From: Thiohalocapsa sp.
GTDB lineage: Bacteria; Pseudomonadota; Gammaproteobacteria; Chromatiales; Chromatiaceae
NCBI GenBank assembly: GCA_021736785.1
Contig: JAIPFF010000014.1
Span: 1 to 64,000, forward strand
DNA length: 64,000 bases
Direction: 5' to 3'
Below the pieces are notes generated by a model. That model saw only the letters and a program-made list of their open reading frames with translations, was not told the DNA's origin and did no database searches. Below, one piece after another: positions 49,742 to 58,513 of the stretch (position 1 is its first letter; each line of letters begins with the position of its first letter). The position numbers were made by a program, and so were the translations under genes.

Positions 49742-50312
49742 CGGCGAGCCGAGTCCGAAATCCGGCTCGCTGCAGCGGACCGTCGACCGGGATCCGCCGA
49801 AGCCCTCGCGCGAGCACGCGCGGCTACCTCGCCGGCATCCCGACGTACCGTTTCGGCATCCCGTGCCGAAGCGCGCCGACGAATGGGCGCCCGCGCGGCT
49901 CGAGCGCCCGGTCGCCGGTATGCATGGTTGTCTGCGGACGAGCTGCCCGCGCCGCCGATGCGCTGTCCGAGCGCCGCCGTCCGAAGACTCGCCCGCCGCC
50001 TCGCGGCGCAGCAAGGTCAACAACAGCAGGAGAGACGGAGGGCGGGCGGCCATCCGTTTGTGCTTCGTTGCACAACGGCCGGCTGTCCAGCTGCCGCGGG
50101 TTTCTGTTTCAGCCGGCCGGCGCGCCGGCACCGAGACGTGACCTAGGTCAAGCGGAGTGCAGGGACATGCCCCGAGGCGCCGCTCGGGACATTCCGGAAA
50201 CAGTGCTTGGGTGTAATCTTCCGGCCCGAGATTTCGTGACGGCTATGTTGCCGTCGGCCGACAGGGTCGCGGCAGTCGACAGTTGCCGAAGCGCGCCGCA
50301 GGAAGACAGGGC
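49742..50312. other. 571-base gap before the catabolic operon
   Basis: No supportable gene: the open frames are Arg/Pro-rich and without ribosome sites. A weak stem GAGCC/GGCTC lies just after the acyl carrier gene. A 12-bp palindrome is listed separately, and TGTAAT at 50212-50217 is a fair -10 element for the porin operon. Confidence 0.4.
50139..50150 (+). promoter_or_regulatory. palindromic operator, CRP/FNR-superfamily type
   Basis: TGACCTAGGTCA is a perfect 12-bp palindrome. With flanking bases (GTGACCTAGGTCAA) it matches the DNR/NnrR-type pattern TTGAC-N4-GTCAA at nine of ten half-site bases. It lies 163 bases before the porin ATG, with a possible -10 at 50212. Binding by an FNR-like regulator is inferred from the motif only. 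Confidence 0.45.
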
Positions 50313-51701
50313 ATGGAGAAGTATTCGGGCATTCGACGCGCGGCGGTCGTATTCGCCGCATTGGCGCTGTCGGCGGCGGCGCCGCAAATCGCGCGCGGCG
50401 ACGCGGCACGGTTCGACCGGGGCGCCGACCTGCGCCTGCGCCAGATCTTCATCGGCAATGTCGGCCTGAATGACGACAGCGCCATTGCGGACCGCACCTT
50501 CCAGCGCTACCGCGGCCGCGTCTGGGGCAGCTACGCCCCGAGCCCCCATTTCAGCGCCGCGGCCCGGCTCATGTGGGAGGGCCGGCACTACGACCAGCCC
50601 GATGCGGACGACTATCCGATCCCCGGCTTCGAGACCTGGTACAGCGGCGGCGTCCTGCTCGATCAGCTCGCGGTGGAGTTTAAAGGCCCCGCGGCGCTGC
50701 CGGTGGCGCTGAAGCTCGGCCGCCAGGATCTGATCTTCGGCAACGGCTGGCTGGTGCTCGACGGCACGCCGCTGGACGGCTCGCGGACGATCTACTTCGA
50801 CGCCGCCCGCGCCACCTACGATGCCACGGCCATCGGCACCCGCTTCGACCTGGTCTACATCGACCAGAGCGCCGATACCGGGCGCTTCCCGCAGCCGTTG
50901 AACGGCGAGGTCGAGGATCAGACCGAGCAGCACGAGACCGGTGTCATCGCCTACGCCAGCAACACCTCGCTGCTGGAGGACGCCACGCTCGACGGCTATT
51001 TCATCTACAAGCACGACCGCCCGAATCCGACGCCGGGCAACATCCGCATCAACAACGGCGCGCCGTTCCCGTCCCCGGGCGACAGCGGCGACATCTACGC
51101 CGCCGGCCTGCGCGCGGACGCGAAGCCGACGCCGAACTGGTCCGTGCGCGCCGAAGCTGTCTACCAATGGGGCACCCGCAACGACCGTGACCTGGACGCG
51201 CTGGGCTTCAACGGCCGGCTCACCTACGCCTTCAACGACCCGCTGCAGAACCGCCTGCACCTGGACTACGAATACCTGTCCGGCGACGACCCCGGCAGCA
51301 GCGCCGACCAGGCCTTCGACCCGCTCTGGGGACGCTGGCCCCAATGGAGCGAGCTGATGATCTACCAGTGGCCGCTGGAGACCCGCGTCGGCGAGGCCAC
51401 GAACCTGCAGCGGCTCAATGTCGGCTGGCTGGCCCAAGTGCACCCGAAGGCCCTGCTGACCCTGGACTACCACGCCCTGTTCGCCAACGAGGAGAGCACG
51501 CGCACCCCGGCGCAGCTGGCCAACCTCAGCGGCGACGGCCATTTCCGCGGGCACCTGCTGACCGCATGGCTCAAAGCCAAGCTCAACGAGCATGTCTCCG
51601 GCCACCTGGTGGCCGAGTACCTGGACCCGGGCGACTACTACGCCGACAACCGCCGCGACGACTCGTACTTCGTGCGGGCCGAGCTGACGCTGACTTGGTA
51701 A
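50313..51701 (+). CDS. outer-membrane alginate-export-type porin
   Basis: 462-residue beta-barrel protein. A signal peptide (to about residue 29, ALSAAAPQIARG) precedes a run of alternating, aromatic-ended strands, ending in ELTLTW as outer-membrane barrels do. Stretches such as LKLGRQDLIFGNGWLVLDGTPLDGSR match Alginate_exp-type barrels, read here as a substrate porin rather than true alginate export. AGGAAGACAGGGC precedes the ATG. As first gene before iorAB it probably admits the operon's aromatic or organic-acid substrate. Confidence 0.8.
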   Translation: MEKYSGIRRAAVVFAALALSAAAPQIARGDAARFDRGADLRLRQIFIGNVGLNDDSAIADRTFQRYRGRVWGSYAPSPHFSAAARLMWEGRHYDQPDADDYPIPGFETWYSGGVLLDQLAVEFKGPAALPVALKLGRQDLIFGNGWLVLDGTPLDGSRTIYFDAARATYDATAIGTRFDLVYIDQSADTGRFPQPLNGEVEDQTEQHETGVIAYASNTSLLEDATLDGYFIYKHDRPNPTPGNIRINNGAPFPSPGDSGDIYAAGLRADAKPTPNWSVRAEAVYQWGTRNDRDLDALGFNGRLTYAFNDPLQNRLHLDYEYLSGDDPGSSADQAFDPLWGRWPQWSELMIYQWPLETRVGEATNLQRLNVGWLAQVHPKALLTLDYHALFANEESTRTPAQLANLSGDGHFRGHLLTAWLKAKLNEHVSGHLVAEYLDPGDYYADNRRDDSYFVRAELTLTW

Positions 51702-51798
51702 CGCGAATGATCGTGAAGACGCCGGCGGCGGTTGCTGCAGTGCACAAATGTGGGCGATCATCCGACGCCTTCAGACCCGAACAGACGAGCGCAAGACC

Positions 51799-53424
51799 AT
51801 GACCGAAGAACGCCTGCTGCTCAGCGGCGACGACGCGGTGGCCCTCGGGGCCCTGCATGCCGGTGTCCGGCTCGGTACCGGCTACCCCGGCACACCGTCC
51901 ACCGAGATCCTGGAGACCTTCGACCGCGTCGGCGGCCGCGCCCAATGGTCGCCGAACGAGAAGGTGGCGCTCGAGGTCGCGATCGGCGTCGCCTTCGCCG
52001 GCGCGCGGGCCCTGGTAACCATGAAGCACGTCGGCCTCAATGTCGCCGCCGATCCGCTGTTCACGGCCACGTACACCGACGTCGAGGGCGGGCTCGTCAT
52101 CGTCTCCGCCGACGATCCCGGCATGGCCTCCAGCCAGAACGAGCAGGACAACCGCCACTATGCCCGCGCGGCCGGCGCGCCCATGCTGGAGCCCCGGGAC
52201 AGCCAGCAGGCCTACGACTACACCCGGCTCGCGTTCGCGCTCTCCGAGCGCTGGAAGATCCCGCTGATCCTGCGGCTGACCACGCGCGTGTGCCATGCCA
52301 AGACCGTGGTACGTCCGCGGCCGATGGATGCCGGCCCGCTGCCGGAGCCGCACTTCGCGCGCGACATCCCGGCGCGGGTCATGATCCCGGCCTATGCCAA
52401 GCCGGCCCATCACCGGCTACGGGCCAAGCTCGCCGAGATCGAGGCCTGGAACGACGCGGACGGCCCGATGCAGGTCGACGAGGGCGACCCGGCGCTCGGC
52501 ATCATCGCCACCGGCGTCGCGGCCATGCACGCGCGGGAAGCGGCACCGGATGCCCGCCAGCTCACCATCGGCATGACCTATCCGCTGCCGATGCAGCGCA
52601 TCCGCGCCTTCGCCAGGGGCTGCGAGCGGCTGTTGGTCATCGAAGAGGGTGACCCGGTGCTGGTCGACAGCCTGCGCGTGGCGGGCATCGAGGCCGAGGG
52701 CAAGCCCGAGATGTACCGTTTCGGCGAGCTCAACGTCGCCCGGGTGCGGCGCATCATCGAAGGCGACCGCTCGCCGGAGCCGAAGCCCGCGCCCGGAAAG
52801 CCGCCGGAGCTCTGCCAGGGCTGCTCTCACCGCGGTGTCTTCGAGGTGCTGCGCGATCTGGACTGCATCGTCGCCGGCGACATCGGCTGCTACACGCTGG
52901 GCGTACTGCCGCCGTTCTCGGCCATGGACAGCTGCGTCTGCATGGGCGCGGCGATCGGCGTCGGGCTCGGGCTGCGGCACGTATTGCCGGAGGCCGAGGC
53001 GCGACGCGTGGTCAGCGTCATCGGCGACTCGACCTTCGTCCATTCCGGCATCACCGGCCTTGCGGAGATGGTCTACAACCCGCCGCCGACGGGTCACGTC
53101 GTGCTGATCCTCGATAACGGCACCACGGCCATGACCGGACTGCAGGAGCACCCCGGCACCGGGCGGCTGCTGGACCACTCGCCGACGGCGAAGATCAGCT
53201 TCGAGGCCCTGGCGCGATCCATGGGCGTGGAGAACGTGCATGTCGTGGACGTGCTCGACAAGGCCCAGTCCCTGAGCGCGCTGCTGACGGACTTGCTGGC
53301 CAGGTCCGAGACCTCGCTCGTCGTCACGCGCCAGCCCTGCGTGCTGGCGGCGCCGAAGATTCGGCAGTACGAAAAGACGGCCGAGGCGCAGCGGATCGCG
53401 GGCTGCACGGCCACCACCGACTGA
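51799..53424 (+). CDS. indolepyruvate ferredoxin oxidoreductase alpha-type subunit, lacking the ferredoxin domain
   Basis: 541-residue TPP-dependent subunit of arylpyruvate oxidoreductases, which convert phenylpyruvate or indolepyruvate plus CoA to arylacetyl-CoA, CO2 and reduced carrier. The N-terminal pyrimidine-binding part has GYPGTPSTEILE. The core has CQGCSHR (residues 339-345), GDIGCYTLGVLPPF, CMGAAIG and the TPP Mg site GDSTFVHSGITGL. Oddly it ends at about 541 with IAGCTATTD: the C-terminal two-[4Fe-4S] ferredoxin domain that makes typical IorA over 600 residues is absent. The electron exit therefore differs. Confidence 0.88.
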   Translation: MTEERLLLSGDDAVALGALHAGVRLGTGYPGTPSTEILETFDRVGGRAQWSPNEKVALEVAIGVAFAGARALVTMKHVGLNVAADPLFTATYTDVEGGLVIVSADDPGMASSQNEQDNRHYARAAGAPMLEPRDSQQAYDYTRLAFALSERWKIPLILRLTTRVCHAKTVVRPRPMDAGPLPEPHFARDIPARVMIPAYAKPAHHRLRAKLAEIEAWNDADGPMQVDEGDPALGIIATGVAAMHAREAAPDARQLTIGMTYPLPMQRIRAFARGCERLLVIEEGDPVLVDSLRVAGIEAEGKPEMYRFGELNVARVRRIIEGDRSPEPKPAPGKPPELCQGCSHRGVFEVLRDLDCIVAGDIGCYTLGVLPPFSAMDSCVCMGAAIGVGLGLRHVLPEAEARRVVSVIGDSTFVHSGITGLAEMVYNPPPTGHVVLILDNGTTAMTGLQEHPGTGRLLDHSPTAKISFEALARSMGVENVHVVDVLDKAQSLSALLTDLLARSETSLVVTRQPCVLAAPKIRQYEKTAEAQRIAGCTATTD

Positions 53425-53439
53425 GCGGGAGAGCACCGT

Positions 53440-53937
53440 ATGGCCTTCGTCAAAAACATCGTCATCGCCGGCCTCGGCGGGCAGGGCGTGCTGACGTCCT
53501 CGGACATCCTGGCCGACGCGGCGCTGGCCGCCGGCTTCGACGTCAAGAAGAGCGAGTTGCACGGCATGAGCCAGCGCGGCGGCTCCGTCACCAGCGACGT
53601 GCGCTACGGCGACGCGGTGCTGAGCCCGATGGTGCCGCCCGGGGAGGCCGACGTGCTGCTGGTGCTGGAGCCGACCCAGGTCGACATCAACCTGGCGCTG
53701 CTGCGCGCCGGCGGCGTGCTGATCGGCCCGGACGTGATCGACCCCGCCGCGCTGCGCAACCGCAAGAGCCTGAACGTGGCGATGCTGGGCGCGCTGTCGG
53801 CGGCGCTCGACATCGGCGAGGCGCACTGGCTTACGGCCGTGCGCGCCAACCTGGCCCCGAAGCTCCACGCGCTGAACGAGGAGGCCTTCTCGATCGGCCG
53901 GGCCGCTGCGGTGGGACGCTTCGCCAGGGCCGACTGA
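53440..53937 (+). CDS. indolepyruvate ferredoxin oxidoreductase beta-type subunit
   Basis: 165-residue gamma/beta-type subunit of 2-oxoacid:acceptor oxidoreductases. NIVIAGLGGQGVLTSSDILA is the diagnostic start (binds CoA side), and SELHGMSQRGGSVTSDVRYG follows. GGGAGAGC precedes the ATG, 15 bases after the alpha stop. It is slightly shorter than many IorB proteins (about 190). It should form the enzyme with the upstream gene. Confidence 0.9.
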   Translation: MAFVKNIVIAGLGGQGVLTSSDILADAALAAGFDVKKSELHGMSQRGGSVTSDVRYGDAVLSPMVPPGEADVLLVLEPTQVDINLALLRAGGVLIGPDVIDPAALRNRKSLNVAMLGALSAALDIGEAHWLTAVRANLAPKLHALNEEAFSIGRAAAVGRFARAD

Positions 53938-53999
53938 AGCAAGCACCGGGCGACCGGCGGATACCAAGATCGATTTTCGAGATACCGGGAGAATCAGCC

Positions 54000-55334
54000 A
54001 TGCTGAAAGAGCTGTGGAACGACGCCGAGGGAGGCTTTCACCCGGCAAGCGCGCCGGATTTCCTGCCCGAGTCCGCGCTCCGAGAGGTTCAGCTGCGCCG
54101 GCTGCGCGCCGTCGTCTCCCGCGCCTACGAGAACGTCGAGCTGTTCCGCTCGCGGCTCAACGACCGGCGGCTGACACCGGCCTCCATCCGAAGCCTGGAG
54201 GATATCCGCGAGCTGCCGTTCACCATCAAGGCGGATCTGCGCGACACCTACCCTTTCGGTCTGTTCGCGAGCCCCATGACCGATGTGGTGCGGCTGCACG
54301 CGTCCTCGGGCACCACGGGTAAGCCCATCGTCGTCGCCTACACCCGCGAGGACGTCGAGGTCTGGTCCGAGGTCATGGCGCGCACGTTGGCCTGCTGCAG
54401 CCTGCACCGCGGCGATATCGTACAGAACGCCTACGGCTACGGGCTCTTTACCGGCGGTCTCGGCGCCCACTACGGCGCCGAGGCCTTGGGCGCCACGGTG
54501 ATCCCGATCTCCGGCGGCAACACCGACCGGCAGATCATGCTGCTGCGCGACTTCGGCGCCACCGCGCTCTGTTGCACGCCGAGCTATTTCACGCATCTGG
54601 TGGAGCGCGCCGGCGAGCTCGACGTCGATCTGCGCGAGCTGCCGTTGCGGGTCGGCGTGTTCGGCGCCGAGCCCTGGAGCGACGGCATGCGCGAGCACAT
54701 CGAGGCGCAAGCGGGCATCAAGGCCTTCGATATCTACGGCCTGTCCGAGATCATCGGCCCCGGCGTGGCCAGCGAATGCTCGCAGCACGAGGGCCTGCAC
54801 GTCTTCGAGGATCATTTCTATCCGGAGATCATCGATCCCGAGACCGGCGAGGCCCTGCCGGACGGCGCCGAGGGCGAGCTGGTGCTGACCACGCTCAGCA
54901 AGCGTGCGATGCCGATGATCCGCTACCGCACCCGCGACATCACCTCGATCATCACCGAGCCCTGCGGCTGCGGGCGCACGGTCCGGCGCATCCGCCGCAT
55001 CGGCCGGCGCTCCGACGACATGATCATCATCCGCGGCGTCAACGTCTATCCGTCCCAGGTGGAGGCGGCGCTGTTGACCGTCGAGGGCACGCTGCCCCAC
55101 TACCAGATCATCCTGACCCGCGACCAGGGGCTGGACCAGATGACCGTGGAGGTCGAAGTGACCGCCGAGGTCTTCAGCGACAAGGTCCGCGCGCTGGAAG
55201 AGGTGCGCGCACGCATCGCCCAGGCCATCGAGCACATCCTCGGCATCCGCGTCGCCCTGCGCCTGGTGGCACCGCGCAGCATCGAGCGCAGCCAGGGCAA
55301 GGCGAAGCGCGTCATCGACCGGCGTGCGGGCTAG
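54000..55334 (+). CDS. paaK: phenylacetate-CoA ligase family
   Basis: 444-residue adenylating enzyme linking CoA to phenylacetate-type acids. AMP-binding motif LHASSGTTGKPIV, then GYGLFTGGLGAHYGAE, FDIYGLSEIIGPGV and C-terminal QGKAKRVIDRR (catalytic-Lys-type region) are all typical of PaaK. In an operon with IorAB it either activates free arylacetate or runs backward on arylacetyl-CoA; sequence does not decide. GGGAG precedes the ATG. Confidence 0.93.
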   Translation: MLKELWNDAEGGFHPASAPDFLPESALREVQLRRLRAVVSRAYENVELFRSRLNDRRLTPASIRSLEDIRELPFTIKADLRDTYPFGLFASPMTDVVRLHASSGTTGKPIVVAYTREDVEVWSEVMARTLACCSLHRGDIVQNAYGYGLFTGGLGAHYGAEALGATVIPISGGNTDRQIMLLRDFGATALCCTPSYFTHLVERAGELDVDLRELPLRVGVFGAEPWSDGMREHIEAQAGIKAFDIYGLSEIIGPGVASECSQHEGLHVFEDHFYPEIIDPETGEALPDGAEGELVLTTLSKRAMPMIRYRTRDITSIITEPCGCGRTVRRIRRIGRRSDDMIIIRGVNVYPSQVEAALLTVEGTLPHYQIILTRDQGLDQMTVEVEVTAEVFSDKVRALEEVRARIAQAIEHILGIRVALRLVAPRSIERSQGKAKRVIDRRAG

Positions 55335-55387
55335 GCTCGCGGCGATCGGCATCGGCCAACATTGGCCAGTATCGAAGAGTGCAGATC

Positions 55388-55825
55388 ATGAAACTGAAGC
55401 AACTGTCGGTCTTCTTGGAGAATCGCCCGGGTCAGCTGGCGGCGCCGGTGCAGGCGCTGGCACAGGAGGGCGTCAATATCCTGACGCTGTCGCTGGCGGA
55501 TACGACCGAGTTCGGCATCCTGCGGCTGATCGTCGACGACTGGGAGCGGGCGAAGGACGTCTTGGAGCAGGCGGGCTGGGTCGTGAATCTGAGCGACGTC
55601 GTCGCGATCGGTGTCGCCGACCGGCCCGGCGGTCTGTCCGAGGTGTTGACCCTGTTGGCAGGCGAGGGCGTCAACATCGAGTACCTGTATGCCTTTGCGC
55701 TGCGGCGCGACGACAAGGCCATCCTGATCATTCGCTTCGAGGATCCGGAATCCGCGCTGCAGGTGGTCCTGGACAAGGGGCTGCACGTCGTCGACGGGGA
55801 CCAGCTGGTGGCGCTGGTTTCCTGA
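55388..55825 (+). CDS. ACT-domain protein (two ACT repeats)
   Basis: 145 residues with two tandem ACT domains: residues 1-70 (QLSVFLENRPGQL, LRLIVDD) and 71-145 (IGVADRPGGL, LIIRFEDPESAL). ACT domains bind amino acids and regulate nearby enzymes. This stand-alone double-ACT form is common beside iorAB/paaK genes, where sensing an aromatic amino acid would be logical. That is inference. Confidence 0.88.
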   Translation: MKLKQLSVFLENRPGQLAAPVQALAQEGVNILTLSLADTTEFGILRLIVDDWERAKDVLEQAGWVVNLSDVVAIGVADRPGGLSEVLTLLAGEGVNIEYLYAFALRRDDKAILIIRFEDPESALQVVLDKGLHVVDGDQLVALVS

Positions 55826-56019
55826 CGGTTTGCCCGCTTCGCGGCACCGAGCGGGTCGCCATCGCCGTGCCGATTGATTGTCCTTTGCCCGCCTGCAATG
55901 GCGGTCCCGAGGCGGGCCTGTTTACCGCGACGTCCGGCCCCGGCTGGCACCATGATCGAGGCCGCCTCTTGCCCGTAGCCCGGCCCGGCGATGCTTGCGA
56001 CATCGGAGCTCGGGGGCCG

Positions 56020-57312
56020 CTATTGTCCGTCGGACGACCGGTCAATTGCCGACGCGCCGGCGTGCGGTGACGTTGCGGGCCGTCCTGCGTTGGGCGCATC
56101 GGTGTCCTGCTCCAGTCGCGCCAGCAGCCCCGGCGTCGGCCAGGCGTCCGCGGGCAGGCCGAGCCGCAGCTGCTCCGCTCGCACCGCGGCGCGGGTCTTG
56201 GCGCCGAGAATGCCGTCGATCGCGCCGACATCGTGGCCGCGATCGGCGAGCAGGCGCTGCAGCGCTTCCATTTGCGCGCCGCGCAAGCCCGGGTCCGGAT
56301 CGCGGGCGTCGACCTTCGGCGCACCGGCAAGCCGAGTCGCCAGATAGGCCGCGGTGGTGCTGTAGACCAGGGACTGGTTCCAGCGCAGGAAGACGGCGAA
56401 GTTCGGATAGGCCAAAAACGCCGGGCCGTTGCGGCCCATCGGCAGCAACAGCGATGCCTCGAGCCCATCCGAAGGCAGCGCGCTGCCGTCCGCGTGCTGT
56501 ACACCGAGCGCGGCCCATTGCTCGCGCGGATGGCTTCGATAGACGCCGGCCTGCTGCCAGGACATATCCTCCGGTACCCGGACCTCCTCCAGCCAGGGCT
56601 CGCCGGCGCGCCAGCCGAGCTCGTGCAGCATGCGCGCGGCCGTCATGATCACATCCGGCTTGCTGTCCTTGAGATGCACCTCGCCGTCGCCGTCTCCATC
56701 GGTACCCAGGGATAGATAATCCGACGGCAAGACCTGGACTTGCCCCAACTCGCCGGCCCAGGCGCCGCGCAGTTCGCCACGGCCCAGCCAGCCCAGGTCC
56801 ACGAGCCGCAGCGCGTCGATCAGCTGCGGGCGGAACAGCTCCGGGCGGCGGCAGTCGTGGGCCAGCGTCGCGAGGGCGGTCAGGGTGTCGAAGTCGCCCT
56901 GCACGGCGCCATAGTCCGTCTCCAATCCCCAGAAGGAGGCGATGACGGGGCCGGGTGCGCCATAGCGCTGCTCCGCGCGCGCGAAGACGTCCGCGAATTC
57001 GTCGAGCTGCTGCTGGCCGATGCGGAGGCGATAGTCATTGACCATCCGCCCGGCAAAGGTCAGCCAGTCCTGCGTGAAAACGGCCTGCGCCCGGTCCATG
57101 GCCAAGACCTTGTCGTTCGGCTGGAGCTGCGCCAGCAGCGCCGCTGCGCCCTCGGAGATACCGGAGGCCCTAGCCTCGGCGACCAGTCGATCGCGCCAGG
57201 CATCGAAATCGCCACCGCAGTCCGCCGACGCAGTCGCGGGTGCGGCCGCGGCAACCGCGGCCATCAGGACCGGCAGAACCCTTCTTGAATGGCTGAACAA
57301 CGGCGGTGGCAT
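56020..57312 (-). CDS. MltB-family lytic murein transglycosylase
   Basis: 430-residue periplasmic enzyme cleaving peptidoglycan to 1,6-anhydromuropeptides. A signal peptide ends near Ala30. The family-103 domain has catalytic E131 in SFWGLETDYGA and the GELGQVQVLPSDYL and RSHPREQWAALG stretches. A C-terminal PG_binding_1-like domain (LQRLLADRGHDVGAIDG) is followed by a disordered tail. No lipobox is seen, so it is soluble rather than a lipoprotein like E. coli MltB. It is convergent with the ACT gene. Confidence 0.92.
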   Translation of the reverse strand: MPPPLFSHSRRVLPVLMAAVAAAAPATASADCGGDFDAWRDRLVAEARASGISEGAAALLAQLQPNDKVLAMDRAQAVFTQDWLTFAGRMVNDYRLRIGQQQLDEFADVFARAEQRYGAPGPVIASFWGLETDYGAVQGDFDTLTALATLAHDCRRPELFRPQLIDALRLVDLGWLGRGELRGAWAGELGQVQVLPSDYLSLGTDGDGDGEVHLKDSKPDVIMTAARMLHELGWRAGEPWLEEVRVPEDMSWQQAGVYRSHPREQWAALGVQHADGSALPSDGLEASLLLPMGRNGPAFLAYPNFAVFLRWNQSLVYSTTAAYLATRLAGAPKVDARDPDPGLRGAQMEALQRLLADRGHDVGAIDGILGAKTRAAVRAEQLRLGLPADAWPTPGLLARLEQDTDAPNAGRPATSPHAGASAIDRSSDGQ

Positions 57313-57424
57313 GGCTTTACTCGGGAGTTGTTTGCAGGGTCGCGGCCCGCGGTCCCGCTTGGAGACCGTCTGCGTAGTCCTACGTATCTATGACGCGATC
57401 CATGTCCGATAATGGCGCGCAACC

Positions 57425-57496
57425 GGCCAGACATCGGGCCAGACATCGGGCGAGACGTCGGGCGAGACGTCGGACAAGTCATCAGGCGGATATCGG
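57425..57496 (+). repeat. 12-bp tandem repeat, four tight and two decayed copies
   Basis: GGCCAGACATCG twice, then GGCGAGACGTCG twice (57425-57472), then diverged GACAAGTCATCA and GGCGGATATCGG. The array ends 9 bases before the next ATG, so it fills the leader of the methionine-ladder gene. Spacing is exactly 12. Confidence 0.9.
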
Positions 57497-57505
57497 GTAT
57501 AGACC

Positions 57506-58222
57506 ATGGCAGAGCAAAACGGCAACGGTGCGTCCGAATCGCTGGCGGCGATCGAGCGTCTGGTCGATGTCCTGCGCCAGGATATCGATCTGCGTATGCA
57601 GGCGCTCGAGCGCATGAACGAGCTCATCGAGCGCCGCAACGAACTGATCGCCGCGCAGACCAGTGATCACGCCGAGCGGGTGCGCGCCGAGATGAGCGAC
57701 CGGCTGCAGGTCGAGCAGCACCGCAACATGCGCGCCAAATGGTACACCGGCATCCTCGGCATCTTCGCGGTCATGATAGGCGCTGTGCTGTTCTATATGG
57801 TCATGGAGATGGCCCGCGATATGAACCACATGGAAGACTACATGTACAACATGGGTCACGCGGCAGGCGACAAGCGCGAGCGCCGGCGCGACTTCAAGGT
57901 GGACGGCCCGAGCTATATGTTCACGATGGCCGACGATATGCGGGGTATGCGCGGCGACATCGGCTCCATGAGCAGCCAAATCACGGCGATGCGCGGCGAC
58001 ATGGACCAGATGCGTGTCGCGATCATCGCCATGGACGGCAGCATCGGCACCCTGTCCGGCGATATCGGGCAGATGTCCACCGACATGACGACCATGAACG
58101 GCACCATGGGCCGCATGCAGTTCGACACGCTGCTGATGCGCCAGGGTGTCGGCAGCATGTCCAACGACACCCGTTCCATGGGCGCACCGTTCCGGGCCAT
58201 GGATTCGATGTTTCCCTGGTAG
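57506..58222 (+). CDS. membrane-anchored methionine-ladder coiled-coil protein
   Basis: 238 residues, not a family I can name. Residues 10-75 form a charged helical coiled coil, and one membrane helix (about 79-100) follows. Residues 138-235 form fourteen consecutive heptads with hydrophobic a positions (138+7n: M, M, I, I, M, I, I, I, M, M, T, V, T, F) and Met at the d position (141+7n) in thirteen of fourteen, Leu183 the exception. I count 27 Met in the last ~160 residues. This is a strict Met-core rod attached to the membrane. The ribosome site is weak (GGTATAGACC). No neighbour explains it; metG follows 291 bases later. Confidence 0.8.
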   Translation: MAEQNGNGASESLAAIERLVDVLRQDIDLRMQALERMNELIERRNELIAAQTSDHAERVRAEMSDRLQVEQHRNMRAKWYTGILGIFAVMIGAVLFYMVMEMARDMNHMEDYMYNMGHAAGDKRERRRDFKVDGPSYMFTMADDMRGMRGDIGSMSSQITAMRGDMDQMRVAIIAMDGSIGTLSGDIGQMSTDMTTMNGTMGRMQFDTLLMRQGVGSMSNDTRSMGAPFRAMDSMFPW

Positions 58223-58224
58223 CC

Positions 58225-58248
58225 GTCCCCGTCCCCGTCCCCGTCCCC
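58225..58248 (+). repeat. hexanucleotide repeat (GTCCCC)4
   Basis: Four perfect GTCCCC units start just after the stop codon of the methionine-ladder gene, followed by GTCGCC. Slippage here could vary in length between strains; no effect on a gene is seen. Confidence 0.85.
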
Positions 58249-58513
58249 GTCGCCGTTAGCGGGCGCGCCTGTTGTCGCGCGGCGCGCGGCATGTCGCTCG
58301 TTCGCCGCTGCCGCTGTTGCGGACGCGAGCTCCCTGTCCGCCTTGCAGTGCTTGCGTTGCAGTAGGTATGTGCGCCACATGGATCTGGTAGGTCGGGCGC
58401 ACGGCAACGTCTCCTCTGACGTTCGGGACGCTGAAACCCGCCGCCCCTTTGCCGCATAATGGCGGACTTCGATCATTTCCGGCACAGCACCGAATCCGCC
58501 AGCGAGTCCCGAC

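Noticed and set aside
57425-57496. CRISPR array
   Set aside because: Units are 12 bp with no spacers and no cas genes nearby; it is a simple tandem repeat.
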